64,000 bases of DNA from Immersiella caudata (GCA_030512335.1 JAULSU010000007.1:2728001-2792000), one strand, 5' to 3'; positions 1-10,972 are shown, counted from the stretch's first letter. Notes: a model not told the origin generated them from the letters alone. Numbers and translations: made by a program.

Positions 1-268
1 CAGCGATGTCGCCCGCTATGAGAGCGCCGAAGAAGGTGCCAGCAGACAGAATGGACGTGATGAGCGACTTGTTGGAGGAGGTGAGGGTCGTGGCGCCGGG
101 GCCTTCGATCATCTCGATGAAGCTCGACATGCCCATCACACCGGAGATGTATCCGGAGTCGTAGCCGAAGAAGATACCACCAAAGGCCGCGAAGACGCAC
201 ATGAGGTACGCCTTCACCGTCACGGGGGCCTCAACCCGGGACACATCGCCAGCAGGCCCGCCAGCCAT
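1..268 (-). CDS. MFS sugar/quinate-type transporter, N-terminal part (cut by window edge)
   Basis: The minus strand reads open from an ATG at 268 to the left edge, about 89 residues. It begins MAGGPAGDVSRVEAPVTVKA, followed by a first membrane helix and the motif FGYDSGYISGV. The FGYD-G-SGV signature at the end of helix 1 is typical of fungal members of the sugar porter branch of the major facilitator superfamily (hexose, quinate and related proton symporters). A second hydrophobic stretch (SILSAGTFFGALIAGDIA) fits helix 2 running into the conserved G-x-x-x-D/G loop. The C-terminal roughly 450 residues lie outside the window, so the substrate cannot be judged. The protein would act in the plasma membrane. 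Family call is firm; substrate is unknown. Confidence 0.85.
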   Translation of the reverse strand, partial: MAGGPAGDVSRVEAPVTVKAYLMCVFAAFGGIFFGYDSGYISGVMGMSSFIEMIEGPGATTLTSSNKSLITSILSAGTFFGALIAGDIA

Positions 269-421
269 CTTGAGGGATTGCTTCCGAGAGAGTATGGGGA
301 ACGATGCAGGAGAGACTCTGAGCAAGGGGAAGATGCCCAGGGGGCGTCGAAAGACTGGATGAGAGTGAGTATGAGGAGGAGGAAAGGGGAGAGGACGGAT
401 GAGATGCGAGGGGAAAAGCGC

Positions 422-468
422 TTATATACAGGCAGATGGGCGAGTTCCCCAGACCGGGAGATCTGGGG
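422..468 (-). promoter_or_regulatory. Candidate promoter of the transporter: TATA box and paired CreA-like sites
   Basis: Read on the minus strand, TATATAAG lies at 429-422, about 155 bases upstream of the transporter ATG. Two CTGGGG/CCCCAG hexamers (447-452 and 463-468), in opposite orientation and ten bases apart, match the SYGGRG consensus of the carbon-catabolite repressor CreA/CRE1; another GTGGGG is at 623-628. Closely paired sites of this kind are what CreA usually needs in vivo, and carbon repression would suit a sugar-type transporter. This is pattern matching only; short GC-rich hexamers occur by chance. Confidence 0.3.
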
Positions 469-3071
469 AGGCCTTCAAGTTTCTCCATGGGCACAGGAAA
501 CGTGTTTGCCGACCCCGTGCCTCGAACGCGGAGATGGCATCCCCGTCGTCTCTAGCATCCTGACCACTCAGAGGGGGGGTATACACCCCTCGTTCTGGGC
601 CGGTCGGGGGAGGGCCCTGCCTGTGGGGTGGTGAGCGTCGACAGATAAGATTGTGATGCCATGCGCCGGGTGTTCGTCCCATGCCTCGGAGGCTTCGGAT
701 GTCGAGGTGGGCTGTTCAGGGGTACGAGTCTTGTCACCGGCCACCCCCAGTCTCCGCTGAGGGCCAGGCTCAGGGAGACCACCGTCCTTGGTCACAAGTT
801 TTGATGCATTTAGGCTAATTTTTTAGGTCTTTGAGTACGAGGAAAGAGTTTACTCGCTTGGCCATCATCATATTGTTTGGCTCGGTGCCCTCAGCGGCAG
901 TAGTTGTTGCTTGCCGGAGAATCGAACACCGACGGGCTGGTGCAGCCAAGAACCGGTGCGGACCGGAATGTGGCACTCATAGACGACCGGCTCAGCTTCC
1001 AAGCAACGGGAACCAGTATCACTTTTTGCCGCGCCGGCGAATTTCCTCGCGAATCGGTGGTATTGTGGAGGGCCCGGTGGAGGGGGAGCGGGAATTCTTC
1101 CATCAGGATTCCACTTTGACCGCTGCCATGACTCGATCCGAACCAGACACCTCGGGATTCTCCTGGGGCCTTTCGCCATCGGAATCCACCATGCTGGGAC
1201 GCGACTGGTATCATTGAGGAGACCAATCCATCGCTTCGGCGAAAAAGAAGCGCCGAGAACAGCAACCCTGCGAATGTTGCCTGATATCATGGGGTCGAGA
1301 TGGATGGGAGGTGCGTCTCCTCTGGGAGAACAGCATCGCCTGATGTTTGCATTTGCCACTCCGGTGTCGACTTGTTGAAGGCGTTCTGACTTAGAGGCCG
1401 TAGCATCTCAAATAGAGCCCTGTTGAAACTTGACTGGCAAAGTGTTGGTGTCGGTAGACCTCTAAAATCTTTGCTGCAATCCCATTCAATGGATCAACAA
1501 TCAGACTTTTTACCATGGGCGTGGTCCAAGTGGATCAACACAGATGTCATGTCCCTAGATCATCTCTTTCATTGTACCAGGTCCGGGGTCTCATCGGTGA
1601 TTCCGTGGCCGGCGGGCATTTTGATGGTGCAGCGCTAACCCCGTGGGAAATCCAGAGCTCTGGGTTCAATCCTTTTGATCATGGGACGAAAAATTCTCCA
1701 CTTGGACCGCGGCAGTGGCAACATCAAGCTTGAGCGAGCGTGGGTGGTTTGTGGGGAGGAAAAATTGATAGAGAATAATACGTCATGCTGTAGTCAGGTT
1801 CTGGGGGATAAGAAACTTGCTGGACTTGGGGTTGCTGGCATTGGTCTTTCGGGCACGACTCTGTCGCTAGCTGTGTCCGTAAGAGGTGAAAGGGTAGTGA
1901 GTTGAAGACTGCAAAAATTTCCATGGATTTGGAATGGAGTTGACACCACAGAATCTGCCGTGAATGGAAGAAAAACATCTATCCTTGGATTGAGCCAAAA
2001 TGGAATTCCTTGCGTTGGTGAACTCTGAACTACTGTGTTTGTTGCTGAGTGAAACACTGGGACCATGATAAACATGCATTCTGCGGCGAAAGGGAAACCA
2101 ATGTACCAATAGAAGTCGTTTGTCAAGTCTGAACTCTTGAGCGGAAGCATCTGATGTTGCATATGCAGGATAGTGATGTCAATTTCGTTGGTAGCCTAGC
2201 TGTTCCATAAAGACTTGAAACGTTTCATTTACCCAGTGACAAAATGCAGAAAGCCGATAGAATGAGTAAGTCAAATGAAAAGGAAGGTTAAGGTCTGCAG
2301 GGATTAATTAGAACTTGTCTTCATGAGAGTAGGTATTCACAAGAACTGAGTGGAGCAGTAATGTAGTAAACAAAGCATTGTTATTGGTGCCATGACGTCT
2401 TTGTTCGATGACATCTTCCTGCCGAACCCCAATCCCATCCAGCAGCCCAGCTATACTACATGCAAGATACCCCCAACGCCTTGACCCGAGCCTACAGTGG
2501 GGTGACCTTAACCAATCAAATAGTACACAAAAGATATAACCCAAAAGATCAAACCCTTTTCTTCCACCCAACGCCTTGATGCACCACGGAACAAAGAAAA
2601 TGCAAAGACAGTATGCCTCCAAGTCCATCATGATATATCCCCAACCCCTTCCTCCCCCTCTTCATCCCTCCCCAGGTCCGAATATAGCATCCCATGCAGC
2701 CAAGAAGCCAAGCACCCTCGCCAAGCACCACCTTATATCAACCCAACTCTGGGACAGAACGGCGTGAAAGTCGCTGCAATCTGCCTAATATGCGAATGGA
2801 CGGGACACCTGCGCGATGTGTTGGCTGTCGTCGTTTCCTGTCGACCGTCTTGGCTCGGCGAAATGCTTGATTGCGCCTCTGTAGCTTGTCTTTTGCCTGC
2901 CTGTCGGGGGCCCGCCTTGGCGTGGTTATGTGCCGTGTGTTGCGACAGCGATGTGCCGGTGTTCTGTTTGTGGGGGGGGGGCAGCTCGTGGTGTTCCTGG
3001 ACCCCGCTCGTTCACCCTGCAACGTGACTGCAACGTGACGTGCCATGTGTATGTGGGTGTGGTTGCAGATC
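469..3071. other. Intergenic stretch, no gene seen
   Basis: About 2.6 kb. Open frames here are short, overlap on both strands and show no domain, signal peptide or intron structure. The sequence becomes less GC-rich towards 1700-2350. I see no transposon ends or RNA gene. Confidence 0.5.
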
Positions 3072-3506
3072 TCACGAGATGCGCTCGAATCGGTTGCGGC
3101 GGGGATGGCGGTCGAAGGTGATGGAGAGAGCTGCGGGGGGGAGTTGCATGTCGGGGAGAGTGGAGATGGAGAGGGGGTGACGATTGCGTTTTGGCGGCTC
3201 GATGACTTCGATGTGCTTCGTGGATGTGTATGTCTCGATGATGATAGGTTTCTCTGAGACTGCGGGATGGGTCTGAGAAGCGGCTGTCTGAGGCGGCTCT
3301 GGCATTCTCTGCCTGTCGTCCTTGGGATATGGTGTTGGTGTGCGGTAGCGGACGGGGTTGTGGTTGCAGGTCTTTGGTCGCCATCTTGCGGGTGTTGATA
3401 GCCAGTTTGGCTGGTTGTCGAGGATCCTTTGTCCGATGTCAGAAATACTTGTGGTGATACCTGGAGATGTGTTTCGGTTGGTGCATCTGGAAATAGCGGC
3501 GCCCAT
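3072..3506 (-). CDS. Candidate small N-myristoylated protein, 144 aa
   Basis: The ATG at 3506 has a good context (GCAACCATGGGC). The product starts MGAAISRC: Gly2 with Ser6 fits the N-myristoylation consensus and Cys8 could be palmitoylated, so membrane attachment is likely if the gene is real. The rest is hydrophilic and rich in Pro, Thr and Arg, with a coherent stretch IIIETYTSTKHIEVIEPPKR. I do not recognise the family. A possible 50 nt intron (GT about 46 bases after the ATG, with a CTGAC branch point) would switch to another frame (ending near 2926); I prefer the unspliced frame because its middle looks more protein-like. A longer Ser/Pro-rich ORF (2738-3676) overlaps in another frame and is probably a shadow. 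Confidence 0.4.
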   Translation of the reverse strand: MGAAISRCTNRNTSPGITTSISDIGQRILDNQPNWLSTPARWRPKTCNHNPVRYRTPTPYPKDDRQRMPEPPQTAASQTHPAVSEKPIIIETYTSTKHIEVIEPPKRNRHPLSISTLPDMQLPPAALSITFDRHPRRNRFERIS

Positions 3507-6494
3507 GGTTGCGGTGGAGGAGTGATCCTCTTGTGCTGATGAGCAGGCAGGTGTTGATGCGAGTTGAGAGTCGAGTTCAGACGAGGTGGCAGATGGCGTT
3601 GTTGTTTTGGCGGCAATGCGTTGGAAGGCAGAGGAATGTCTGTGAATCTGGATTTGAGGCTTCGGGAGCGTCTCATCAGGGAAAGAAGCGCCAGGTATTA
3701 TATATCTGGCAGGCGTGAGACACATGGTCAGCCAGCAGAACTTATCTTGGCGGGTATCTACCGAAGAATCAGAGGCACAATGCAGATCAGATTGACGCTG
3801 AACCTAAACCTCCAACGGCGAGAAATGACCACCGCCCGCGCAGCGCAACAACAGGCCGCCAGTGGCTGCACTGCGATCAGGATGAGGTGGGTGTCTGCGG
3901 GGCTCGTTTCGCACAGCCAAGAAAAACCGGGGAGCAGGGCACGACCGCTGCGTAACGGCAAGTTCCACACCTGCTTCGTGGCTGAATCCAGGCCTGGAAA
4001 GACCAAAAGCAAAGCAAAACCAAACTCCGAAAGGGTTTCAACTCTGCTGGGAAATGTTCAACAAGCTCTGGACAGCGGCATGGCTTGGCATTGCGCCAAG
4101 GCGCCCATCGACGCAGATCCGCTTGGCGCGACAGCGACGGCCCGATTCGGCAAGTACGCCCACGAACACTGCGGCTTTTGCGTTGCGTCTTCTGCCCGTC
4201 GCAGCGTTGGCAAACTCAATTTAGTTGCAAAAAAGTCAAATTGAGAATACACGGCTCTTCCCGCATTGTGGCGTTGACGCGATGGACCACGCCAGCAACG
4301 GTCGGTTCCCAGTGTTTGGGCGTATCAATCACTATTTTCCTCCCCTTCTTCGTCCTCCACTTTACACGTCACTAAGGACCCGCGTCGAGCGCGTTCGCTG
4401 TTGGACACCATCTCGAGCTTCGCCTCAAAGTTGCGCGTCGAGCGACGACGACACCAGAACCGAAACGGCCATGATGCTCTCGTTTGCGTGGCACCAAAAG
4501 GCCTTGGCAGGCATCCCCATGACAGAATTGTGATGTCCAGCGTGCACCCCCGCGAGCCCCCTGTGCCAAGAGGGCCGATTGATGACTTCAGATTACTTTT
4601 CGACTGGCCTGTGTGATGCTGATACCGATACTGACACAGCACCGACAGAAATCCAATGTTTGATCCAGACACTGATTTTCGCCAAGACCCTCGTACCGCG
4701 CGAGTCGGTGCCCGCCCTCCGCCGCCCGCCATCCACTGGATTCCCACCCTGTCCCTTGCCGCCATCAAGCGTCCAGCACCGCGCTGTGCAGCATCTCGCC
4801 ATCTCCACTGCAGGACTCGGTTTAGATTTGGGTTTCGAGGCACGCTGGAAGCGCTGCGAGTTCCAACCTTCTGGTCTGCCATCTGGTCCCGCTTCCTTGT
4901 CAGGTGGCACAATCGTGAAGTGGCCGTCGCCAAGGCCCAACTGCCGTCACGGTGTCGTCTGTATCTCGGCCGCCAAGCCGCCAAGCCGCCCGCGCTGCCG
5001 ATCCAGAGGATCTTGGCAGGAGGCTTGGCATTCCGCGGCCCTCGCGCGACTGACGTGGGCTGTCTCAAATATCGCCGCACCTCCCGTCGCACATCCCGTC
5101 ATGATACGGACAGCTGAGAGCGAGGCTACTCCGGATTCTCTCGACACCGGCCTTGGCGAGCACGAATGGCGGCGGTGTGGCAATGTCTCGCGCCCCCATC
5201 CCCAGCGGCCCTCGCCAAGCCTCCGTCCCGTCTTCCACTGCGCGATCGGCGTGTGCGGGAGATGCCGACATACGGCCTGCTGCAACTGCCTTGGCCTGAC
5301 CGCGCCGGCAATACGGGTCATGTCATGGGTTTACGAGGACAGGCCTGGTGAGAAATCCCTCATCGATCCGACTCAACGCCGGAAGAGCAGCGATCCCCAG
5401 TTTTCGAAAGCGCCATGCTCGGAGGACTCGACACGCAGTGCGAGAAGCCTAAGATCGATGGCCAGCGGCTTACAAAATGATCCGCCGCGCATTTGTCAGT
5501 TGAGGGACCAGATGGGCTGATGCTCGGTCAGTCCCAGCTCGGTGGCAGCTGTGACGCGATGAATGTTGCGCCTGCAGTAAGCCGGATTGCTCCCTGAGAT
5601 CTGCACTCTCCCGCTTGGCCAAGAACTCAGCAATGTTTGCTCATAAAGGAAACCACTGGCCGTCCCATCATCTTGCAAGCTATGGTTTTGTCAGGTACTC
5701 GACCCTCGGCTGCGACGAGGATGGCCGCCGCGTCGACGCCGAGGAGCCCGAACGGTCCAGCCCCGCCTCTGGTTTGTTGTCTGCTTCGGGGAGAAACTCC
5801 GAAAGGTGCCGCAAAGCTGCCACCTTTGACATTGTGTGACTGGCGAGTCATCTGTGGGGAACAGTGCACTCGACCGTCCACTTCCGGCTCGCCCCCGCAT
5901 TTGCTATCTCAGATATTCCGAAGACAAATGCCTCCGGAGTGCTCCCGGGTTAACTTCGTATCAGACCCCTATTCTTGTGGTTGCCCAGATCTCGACCTCG
6001 AGTGAGACGAGTACTTCCTTGGCCTGTTGTGTTACCCCCTCATGATGCAGAATGGAGGCAGATCATTTGTTTGGTAGGCGAAGGAGGCAACTGGTTCTTG
6101 GGCGGGAGTGGTTGTCTATTTCATTGCCCTGTCCATCGAGACGAGCAAAGGAGGTCGTCAAAACCAATATTCCCGATTTTGCGGTGAAAACGGCCAAATA
6201 TTGCCTGCATTTTCTTTGACATGTAGATAGGCTGATTCGAACCATTTTCTTATTTTCATTCACAGAGCGTAGAAAACGGGCACGTTTACACACTTCTTGA
6301 TGTTGATCGCCTAGCCAATCAGGGGCTTGTTTTGTTTGGTCTCTGGGTAGATGGCTATTCAGCCGGCTTGCTAAGATGGAATTGGAATTCCGGCCTCTCG
6401 GCCAAGTGCCGCTTACCCCTCACGATGGCAATAGCCAACCTCAACTGGATTGTCAAGCTGACATCTTCAACTCCCTTACTTCTCATACCAACAA
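3507..6494. other. Intergenic stretch, no gene seen
   Basis: About 3 kb. Two ORFs of 255 and 313 residues near 4325-5520 lie antisense to one another, are Arg/Ser/Pro-rich and have no recognisable domain; they look like chance ORFs of GC-rich DNA. The final few hundred bases presumably hold the promoter of the CoA-transferase gene. Confidence 0.5.
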
Positions 6495-8300
6495 ATGCTC
6501 ACAGCTGAGATCCCAATGTCTCAAGAAACAAGAATCCCCGACGTCTACGGGCCTGGCACCTTCACCGACAGGGAGTTTGTCCCCGTCCCCCAGGACACGG
6601 AACGCATCTTCCGGCTCCTCGCATCCCAAACGCCGGGCTTCACTCAAGATGAGTCGCTCCTGTCCAAAGTTCGCTTCGAAGGCGAGGACTACCCCGTCCT
6701 CCCCGGCCCGATCAAGGCCGCTCCCGTCGCCGCAGCGCTGCATGCCATGCTCGGTGTTGTGGCCGACGAGATCCTATCACTCCGGGGCCTGGACAGCCCG
6801 AGCCGGCAGATAGCTGTCAACACCACACACGTGGCCTTCTGGCTCGGCTCCGTCGCCCTCGTGTACCTCGGCGGTCAAACCATGGGCTCCCTCGGCCAGC
6901 AAGGCAAGCTCAAGTCCTACCTCACCGACTGGGAAAAAGGCTGGCACTCCACCGCTCTCAAGCTCCGCGGCACCGGCATCTACCCGACCCGCACCCCCGG
7001 CGAGTGGTACAGCCTCCACGGCTCCCTCGACGTACCACCCCTCCTCCGCTCCCTCGGCATCAACCCCGACGAGCCCGGTATCGATACCCCCGACCTAGCC
7101 GCCGCCCACATCGCAAAGTTCACCGCCCTCCACTCCCCCGCCGAGCTCGAAATGCACATGCTCCTCCGCGGCTTCTGCGGCACCATCTGCTTCACCCCCC
7201 GCGCCTGGTCCACCTCCGCCATGGGCCGCTCTCTCTCTTCCCACCCGCTCATCAACGTCCGTCCCACACCGCACGCATCCCCCACGCCTCCCGTCCCCTT
7301 TCCCTCCTTCTCTACAGACATCAAAAACAACCAACCCCTCTCCGGCATCAAAGTCCTCGAGCTCACGCGCATCATCGCCGGCCCGCAAATCGGCGCTCTC
7401 CTCTCTTCCTACGGCGCCGACATAATCCGCATCAACGCCCCCCATCTACCGGATATAACCACGCTGCAACTCACCCTCACCGCAGGAAAACGCACCATTG
7501 CTCTCGATCTGAATAACCCTGAAGATAAATCCTATCTGCTCTCACTACTAGAAGAAGCAGACGTCTTCCTGCAAGGCTTCCGCCCCGGATCTCTGACCAA
7601 GCACGGATTGGGGATAGAGGATCTGCTCTGCATCGCCGCCAAGCGAGGAAAGGGGATAGTCTACGTTGGTGAGAGCTGCTATGGGCCGGATGGGTACTAT
7701 GCGCAGAGACCGGGATGGCAGCAGATAGCAGATTGCGCATCCGGCGCGGCGTATGTTACTGGTAGGGGCTTAGAGTTGGATGACGGGGAGTGTGTGTTGC
7801 CGCCTTTGCCGATAAGTGACATGTCCACTGGCGTGGTTGGTGCGATCGGGACGATGATGGCGTTGCGGGATAGGGCGAAAAAGGGCGGGAGTTATGTCGT
7901 GCATGCGGCACTGGTGGGGGTGAATGTGTATGCGTTGAGCGAGGAGGTGGGGCTGTATTCGAAGGAGGTGGTCAGGGAGGGGCAGGAGAGGTTTGGGTGG
8001 GGGGAGATGAGAGGGAGTCATCATGTGTTGGATCTGTTGAGGAATGTGTTGGCCGGGTGGGAGGGGAATGAGGTGTTGAGGGGGTGTTTGGAGGAGGGGA
8101 GCGGGTGGTGGCAGAGTTGGGAGGGAAGTGATTTTGGGGGGGAGAGGCTGAGTATTTTGAGGCCTGTGGTGAGGTTTAGGAAGGGGGAGATGGGGGAGAT
8201 GGAAGAGGGAGTTACGCCGGAGTGGAAGAGTCCGAGTGTGCCGTATTCAAAGTGGCGCAAGGAGGAGGTTGCGTTTGGGAGGGGCGGAGCGGTTGTTTGA
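6495..8300 (+). CDS. Class III CoA-transferase family protein (CaiB/BaiF), 601 aa
   Basis: Single exon. Family III CoA-transferases move CoA between a carboxylic acid and an acyl-CoA donor through an aspartyl-CoA thioester intermediate. The second half (about residue 280 on) is the recognisable domain: GIKVLELTRIIAGPQIG at its start, then LSSYGADIIRI, a TAGKRTIALDLN block, and LPISDMSTGVVGAIGTMMAL. The Asp of ISDMSTG (residue 442) aligns with the catalytic aspartate of the family. The first half keeps a partial second copy of the fold, as in many fungal members near 550-600 aa. A second in-frame ATG at 6516 is an equally possible start (594 aa). GC use shifts from C-rich to G-rich third positions along the gene, which is odd but keeps the frame. 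The substrate is unknown; 2-methylacyl-CoA racemase-like or succinyl-CoA-dependent activity are both possible. Confidence 0.88.
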   Translation: MLTAEIPMSQETRIPDVYGPGTFTDREFVPVPQDTERIFRLLASQTPGFTQDESLLSKVRFEGEDYPVLPGPIKAAPVAAALHAMLGVVADEILSLRGLDSPSRQIAVNTTHVAFWLGSVALVYLGGQTMGSLGQQGKLKSYLTDWEKGWHSTALKLRGTGIYPTRTPGEWYSLHGSLDVPPLLRSLGINPDEPGIDTPDLAAAHIAKFTALHSPAELEMHMLLRGFCGTICFTPRAWSTSAMGRSLSSHPLINVRPTPHASPTPPVPFPSFSTDIKNNQPLSGIKVLELTRIIAGPQIGALLSSYGADIIRINAPHLPDITTLQLTLTAGKRTIALDLNNPEDKSYLLSLLEEADVFLQGFRPGSLTKHGLGIEDLLCIAAKRGKGIVYVGESCYGPDGYYAQRPGWQQIADCASGAAYVTGRGLELDDGECVLPPLPISDMSTGVVGAIGTMMALRDRAKKGGSYVVHAALVGVNVYALSEEVGLYSKEVVREGQERFGWGEMRGSHHVLDLLRNVLAGWEGNEVLRGCLEEGSGWWQSWEGSDFGGERLSILRPVVRFRKGEMGEMEEGVTPEWKSPSVPYSKWRKEEVAFGRGGAVV

Positions 8301-8410
8301 AGGGTTGTATCCCCTCCAAGCTCAAAGGGCCATCGAATCGTCACTCCTCGTTTCCCGCCGTAAACGATGTCCAAGTATGTCACCTAGGTAGGTAGTGAAA
8401 ATAAGCTATC
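8301..8410. other. Short tail-to-tail spacer
   Basis: About 110 bases separate the stop of the CoA-transferase from the stop of the secreted protein on the other strand. It holds a CCTAGGTAGGTAG motif of the type common in such fungal spacers. Confidence 0.5.
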
Positions 8411-9004
8411 TCATCGACAACCAAGAAACCCCACGATAAAGTTGCCATTTCCCCAGGCCACATCATGGCCGCCCGAGGTGAAGTCACCCTCCCGGCTACA
8501 TTCGCGCATGATGACGTGACCCCCGTAGGCCACGTCTGAACAGGCGCTTACCGCTTCTATTGTTCTGTACGCGCAGCCAGTAATTTGCGCGCATCCCGCG
8601 CTGCAAAGCGCCCCATTTGCGGCGGGTGGACAGGCCGTAGGTGTGCCAGGAACCCGAGTCCCGCACCCGTTGGTGTTTCCAGCGCGTGTGAGGTAGGCCA
8701 GACACGCCCGCGCATTGGCCTTGTCGACGTTCATCCTTGGCAGACAGCTTACGCGGCGGTGGAGACGGTTGGGTCCCGGGGTGGATGAGGAGTCACCGAG
8801 GGATGTGTTTAGGAGGGAGGGCGTGTTTTGGGCGAGCCACGTTTCGTCATAGAGGTCGTCCGAGGTGATGCCGAGGGACTCGAGCGAGGGCAGGCCGGGA
8901 CCGGGGATGACGGTGCGATCGGCTCTGCGGAGGGCGGCCGGCGGCATGGCCAGGATAAAAAAGGGCAGTGCTGCCAGTACCGTGGCGAAATGCGAGACAA
9001 ACAT
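8411..9004 (-). CDS. Small secreted cysteine-rich protein, 197 aa
   Basis: The ATG at 9004 is followed by a clear signal peptide (MFVSHFATVLAALPFFILA, likely cut near residue 19). A propeptide-like stretch of about 65 residues ends in LHRR, a dibasic Kex2-type site, after which comes a compact region of about 113 residues with ten cysteines, ending FIVGFLGCR at the extreme C-terminus. Ten cysteines allow five disulfides. Size, secretion signal, Kex2 site and cysteine content are typical of apoplastic fungal proteins, including effector candidates. I do not recognise the family and claim no activity. No intron is needed. Confidence 0.75.
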   Translation of the reverse strand: MFVSHFATVLAALPFFILAMPPAALRRADRTVIPGPGLPSLESLGITSDDLYDETWLAQNTPSLLNTSLGDSSSTPGPNRLHRRVSCLPRMNVDKANARACLAYLTRAGNTNGCGTRVPGTPTACPPAANGALCSAGCAQITGCAYRTIEAVSACSDVAYGGHVIMRECSREGDFTSGGHDVAWGNGNFIVGFLGCR

Positions 9005-9367
9005 GGTGAGACGAAGCTAATTTCTGGTCGAAGTGATGCGTCTTTTTACTGTAGTCATTTCGAGGGGAGCCGCCCTATTTATGCTTTTTTCCCCCCTAGG
9101 ATACGGATAGACAGCTGCCTCACCCATCATCACGTCGACATTTCATTTGACGTTTGTTGCTGCCGTTAACACAGCAGGACCGATGTCTGACCTGCGAGCC
9201 TGAGGCGCATATGCTAGCAAGGGGTTGCAATATATTGCCCCTAAAGGGTGCAGAACAGCCTCGTGATGCACGAAAAGGCGTTTTCACAATTAACCAGCGG
9301 AGGTCCGTCCAACAGGAAATATTGGTTGACCTGGTGATTGGGTGCTTGCGGACCAACAGCCCGTCAG
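9005..9367. other. Promoter region of the secreted protein gene
   Basis: About 360 bases between the secreted protein start and the stop of the next minus-strand gene. Nothing specific is seen beyond a short pyrimidine-rich tract. Confidence 0.4.
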
Positions 9368-9967
9368 TTACGCCTTCAAAACCTGGTGCCCCAACAAGCC
9401 CAAAACAAAGGCAATTGCCAAAGACGAAAAGCCCACGGCAACCCATCCCACAGCGCCCACGTACGCCACCAAGCTCAGCGAAAGAAACAAGAAGGCGCAA
9501 ACCAACAACAAATGCAGGACCACGGACGACGCAAGCCCAAACCGATCCCACGCCCTTCCCCACTTCTGATCGTAGACACCGCCCGCGTTCTGACGATGCA
9601 GCACCAGAATGCTCGACGAGTACCCGGCGACAGCAAGGGCTAGCACGAAGCAGAGCCAGGCGATGCCGAGGAAGTTGCGCACCGTGTCGATGTGAAAGGG
9701 CGGCGGGTCAGGCTTCCAGATGTCGATGGGGTCGACCATTTGACCTGCGATAATGGCAAAGGTCGACGCGCCGAAGATGGAGATGCTGAAGATGAAGGAG
9801 ATGAAGGTTTCAAAGTCCTTGACGGATTGTTGGACGCGTGGGTCGGATTGGCGGGGGATTGGGGTTGGGCGGATGGGAGGTGTTTGAGTGGCGGGGGGAA
9901 CTGGTATCGCGGGCGGCGCTGATGCCTGGACCGTTGGGGGCTTTGCTGTTGAGGATGGGGCTGACAT
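9368..9967 (-). CDS. Small four-helix membrane protein, 199 aa
   Basis: The frame extends upstream to 10138 but the upstream part is basic and low-complexity; the ATG at 9967 (MSAPSSTAKPP) is the likely start. A proline-rich cytosolic-looking tail of about 45 residues (with PIPRQSDPRVQQSVKDFETF) precedes four hydrophobic segments near residues 50-72, 95-120, 142-167 and 172-197. Between helices 1 and 2 lies a short loop with WKPDPPPFHIDTVRNF. Small proteins of this layout are common in Pezizomycotina and have no known function. No intron or signal peptide is seen. Confidence 0.7.
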   Translation of the reverse strand: MSAPSSTAKPPTVQASAPPAIPVPPATQTPPIRPTPIPRQSDPRVQQSVKDFETFISFIFSISIFGASTFAIIAGQMVDPIDIWKPDPPPFHIDTVRNFLGIAWLCFVLALAVAGYSSSILVLHRQNAGGVYDQKWGRAWDRFGLASSVVLHLLLVCAFLFLSLSLVAYVGAVGWVAVGFSSLAIAFVLGLLGHQVLKA

Positions 9968-10676
9968 GGTGAATGGGGGCCGCCTTTGTCTGCTCAAGGG
10001 AGTGTTTCTTGTTTTTCTTCTTCCCAACTTGTGGTTTGATCTTTGCGATAGCGGTGAGTTTCCAGGTTTCGTCTTGTCGCGAAGGCTTTGCTGGGGGAGA
10101 CCTACAGTGGGAATTGTTCGGACGGCAGGCATGACCAATCATAGTTGCAGTTCAGCCGCCCGGCACCCGATACAGCCTAGCTGCTCAGGAGACAAGCTCA
10201 CTTGCGACGATGGCCCGAGCGACCGAACTCCGCTGTAGCGTCGGTCCATTGAAGGTTGCGGCTGGTGACATTCGGGAAAATCCGAGTAATTGCTGTTCAC
10301 CGAGCACCGACCGCAACACCTCGGCTGGACGATGACTGCAAACATCACAGCATCGATGGATATAAACTCGTGCTGCTGCAAAGTTTTCGGCAACTCCTTC
10401 TTCACCCATCTAGCAACTCCCAATGGGACACGACGGTCAAGGGCGATGTAAAGTGGTTTCGTGGGAATTCGTTGGTGAGGGCGGAGTTGAAGGATGGTTG
10501 TCAGGGATTTGTGTTGGACAATCAGACCGGGAAGGTCCGGAAGGCCGATGTTTAGGCCTGTTGCTGGGGTTCCTTACCCAACGGTGCGTGTAGATGTCTA
10601 TCGCGTTCGTATTCACGTTGAGTTGATGTTTTACATAGTTAAGAGAACATCTATTTGTACCGTACTATCTGTTTAC

Positions 10677-10715
10677 TTAGGTAGGTAGGTAGGTAGGTAG
10701 GTAGGTAGGTAGGTA
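10677..10715. repeat. (TAGG)n microsatellite
   Basis: About nine perfect tandem copies of TAGG, directly followed by a diverged GTATGTAC. Confidence 0.95.
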
Positions 10716-10744
10716 TGTACATCGCATCCCACACGTAACCCTTA

Positions 10745-10870
10745 ACTCTTTGCCACAACTACCACTACCGCGTCCAAGCCCTTTTGCAGCTGAAAAGAGG
10801 TACTAGAATTAGTTGGAAAGGCCGTAAATGTTGCTTTTTATGGTCTCCCTTTAGCTGGAAAGAGGCCTCT
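10745..10870. repeat. Diverged repeat, copy 1
   Basis: This stretch (with ACCACTACCGCG, CCCTTTTGCAGCTGAAAAG, AATTAGTTGGAAAGG and TTGCTTTTTATGG) resembles 12100-12220 in the same order and direction (ACCATTACCGCG, GCCTTTTGCTGAGTAAAA, AATTAGTTCAAAAGG, TTGCCTCTTTATGC). The two lie either side of the dead BTB gene. Comparison was by eye. Confidence 0.5.
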
Positions 10871-10895
10871 AGCGTAGCGGTAGTAGATGCTGCCG

Positions 10896-10972
10896 CGGTG
10901 GTGGTGGTGGTGGTGGTGGTGGTGGTGGTGATGGTGGTGGTGGTGGTGGTGGTGATGGTGGTGGTGGTGGTG
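10896..10972. repeat. (GGT)n microsatellite
   Basis: About 25 GGT triplets with two GAT interruptions. It produces spurious poly-Val and poly-Thr ORFs on either strand. Confidence 0.95.

Noticed and set aside
2738..3676. Minus-strand ORF of 312 residues, Ser/Pro/His-rich
   Set aside because: Low-complexity composition, no domain, and it overlaps the better candidate at 3072-3506 in another frame.
4325..5520. Two antisense ORFs of 255 and 313 residues
   Set aside because: Arg/Ser/Pro-rich on both strands, no domain, signal peptide or splice structure; typical chance ORFs in GC-rich DNA.
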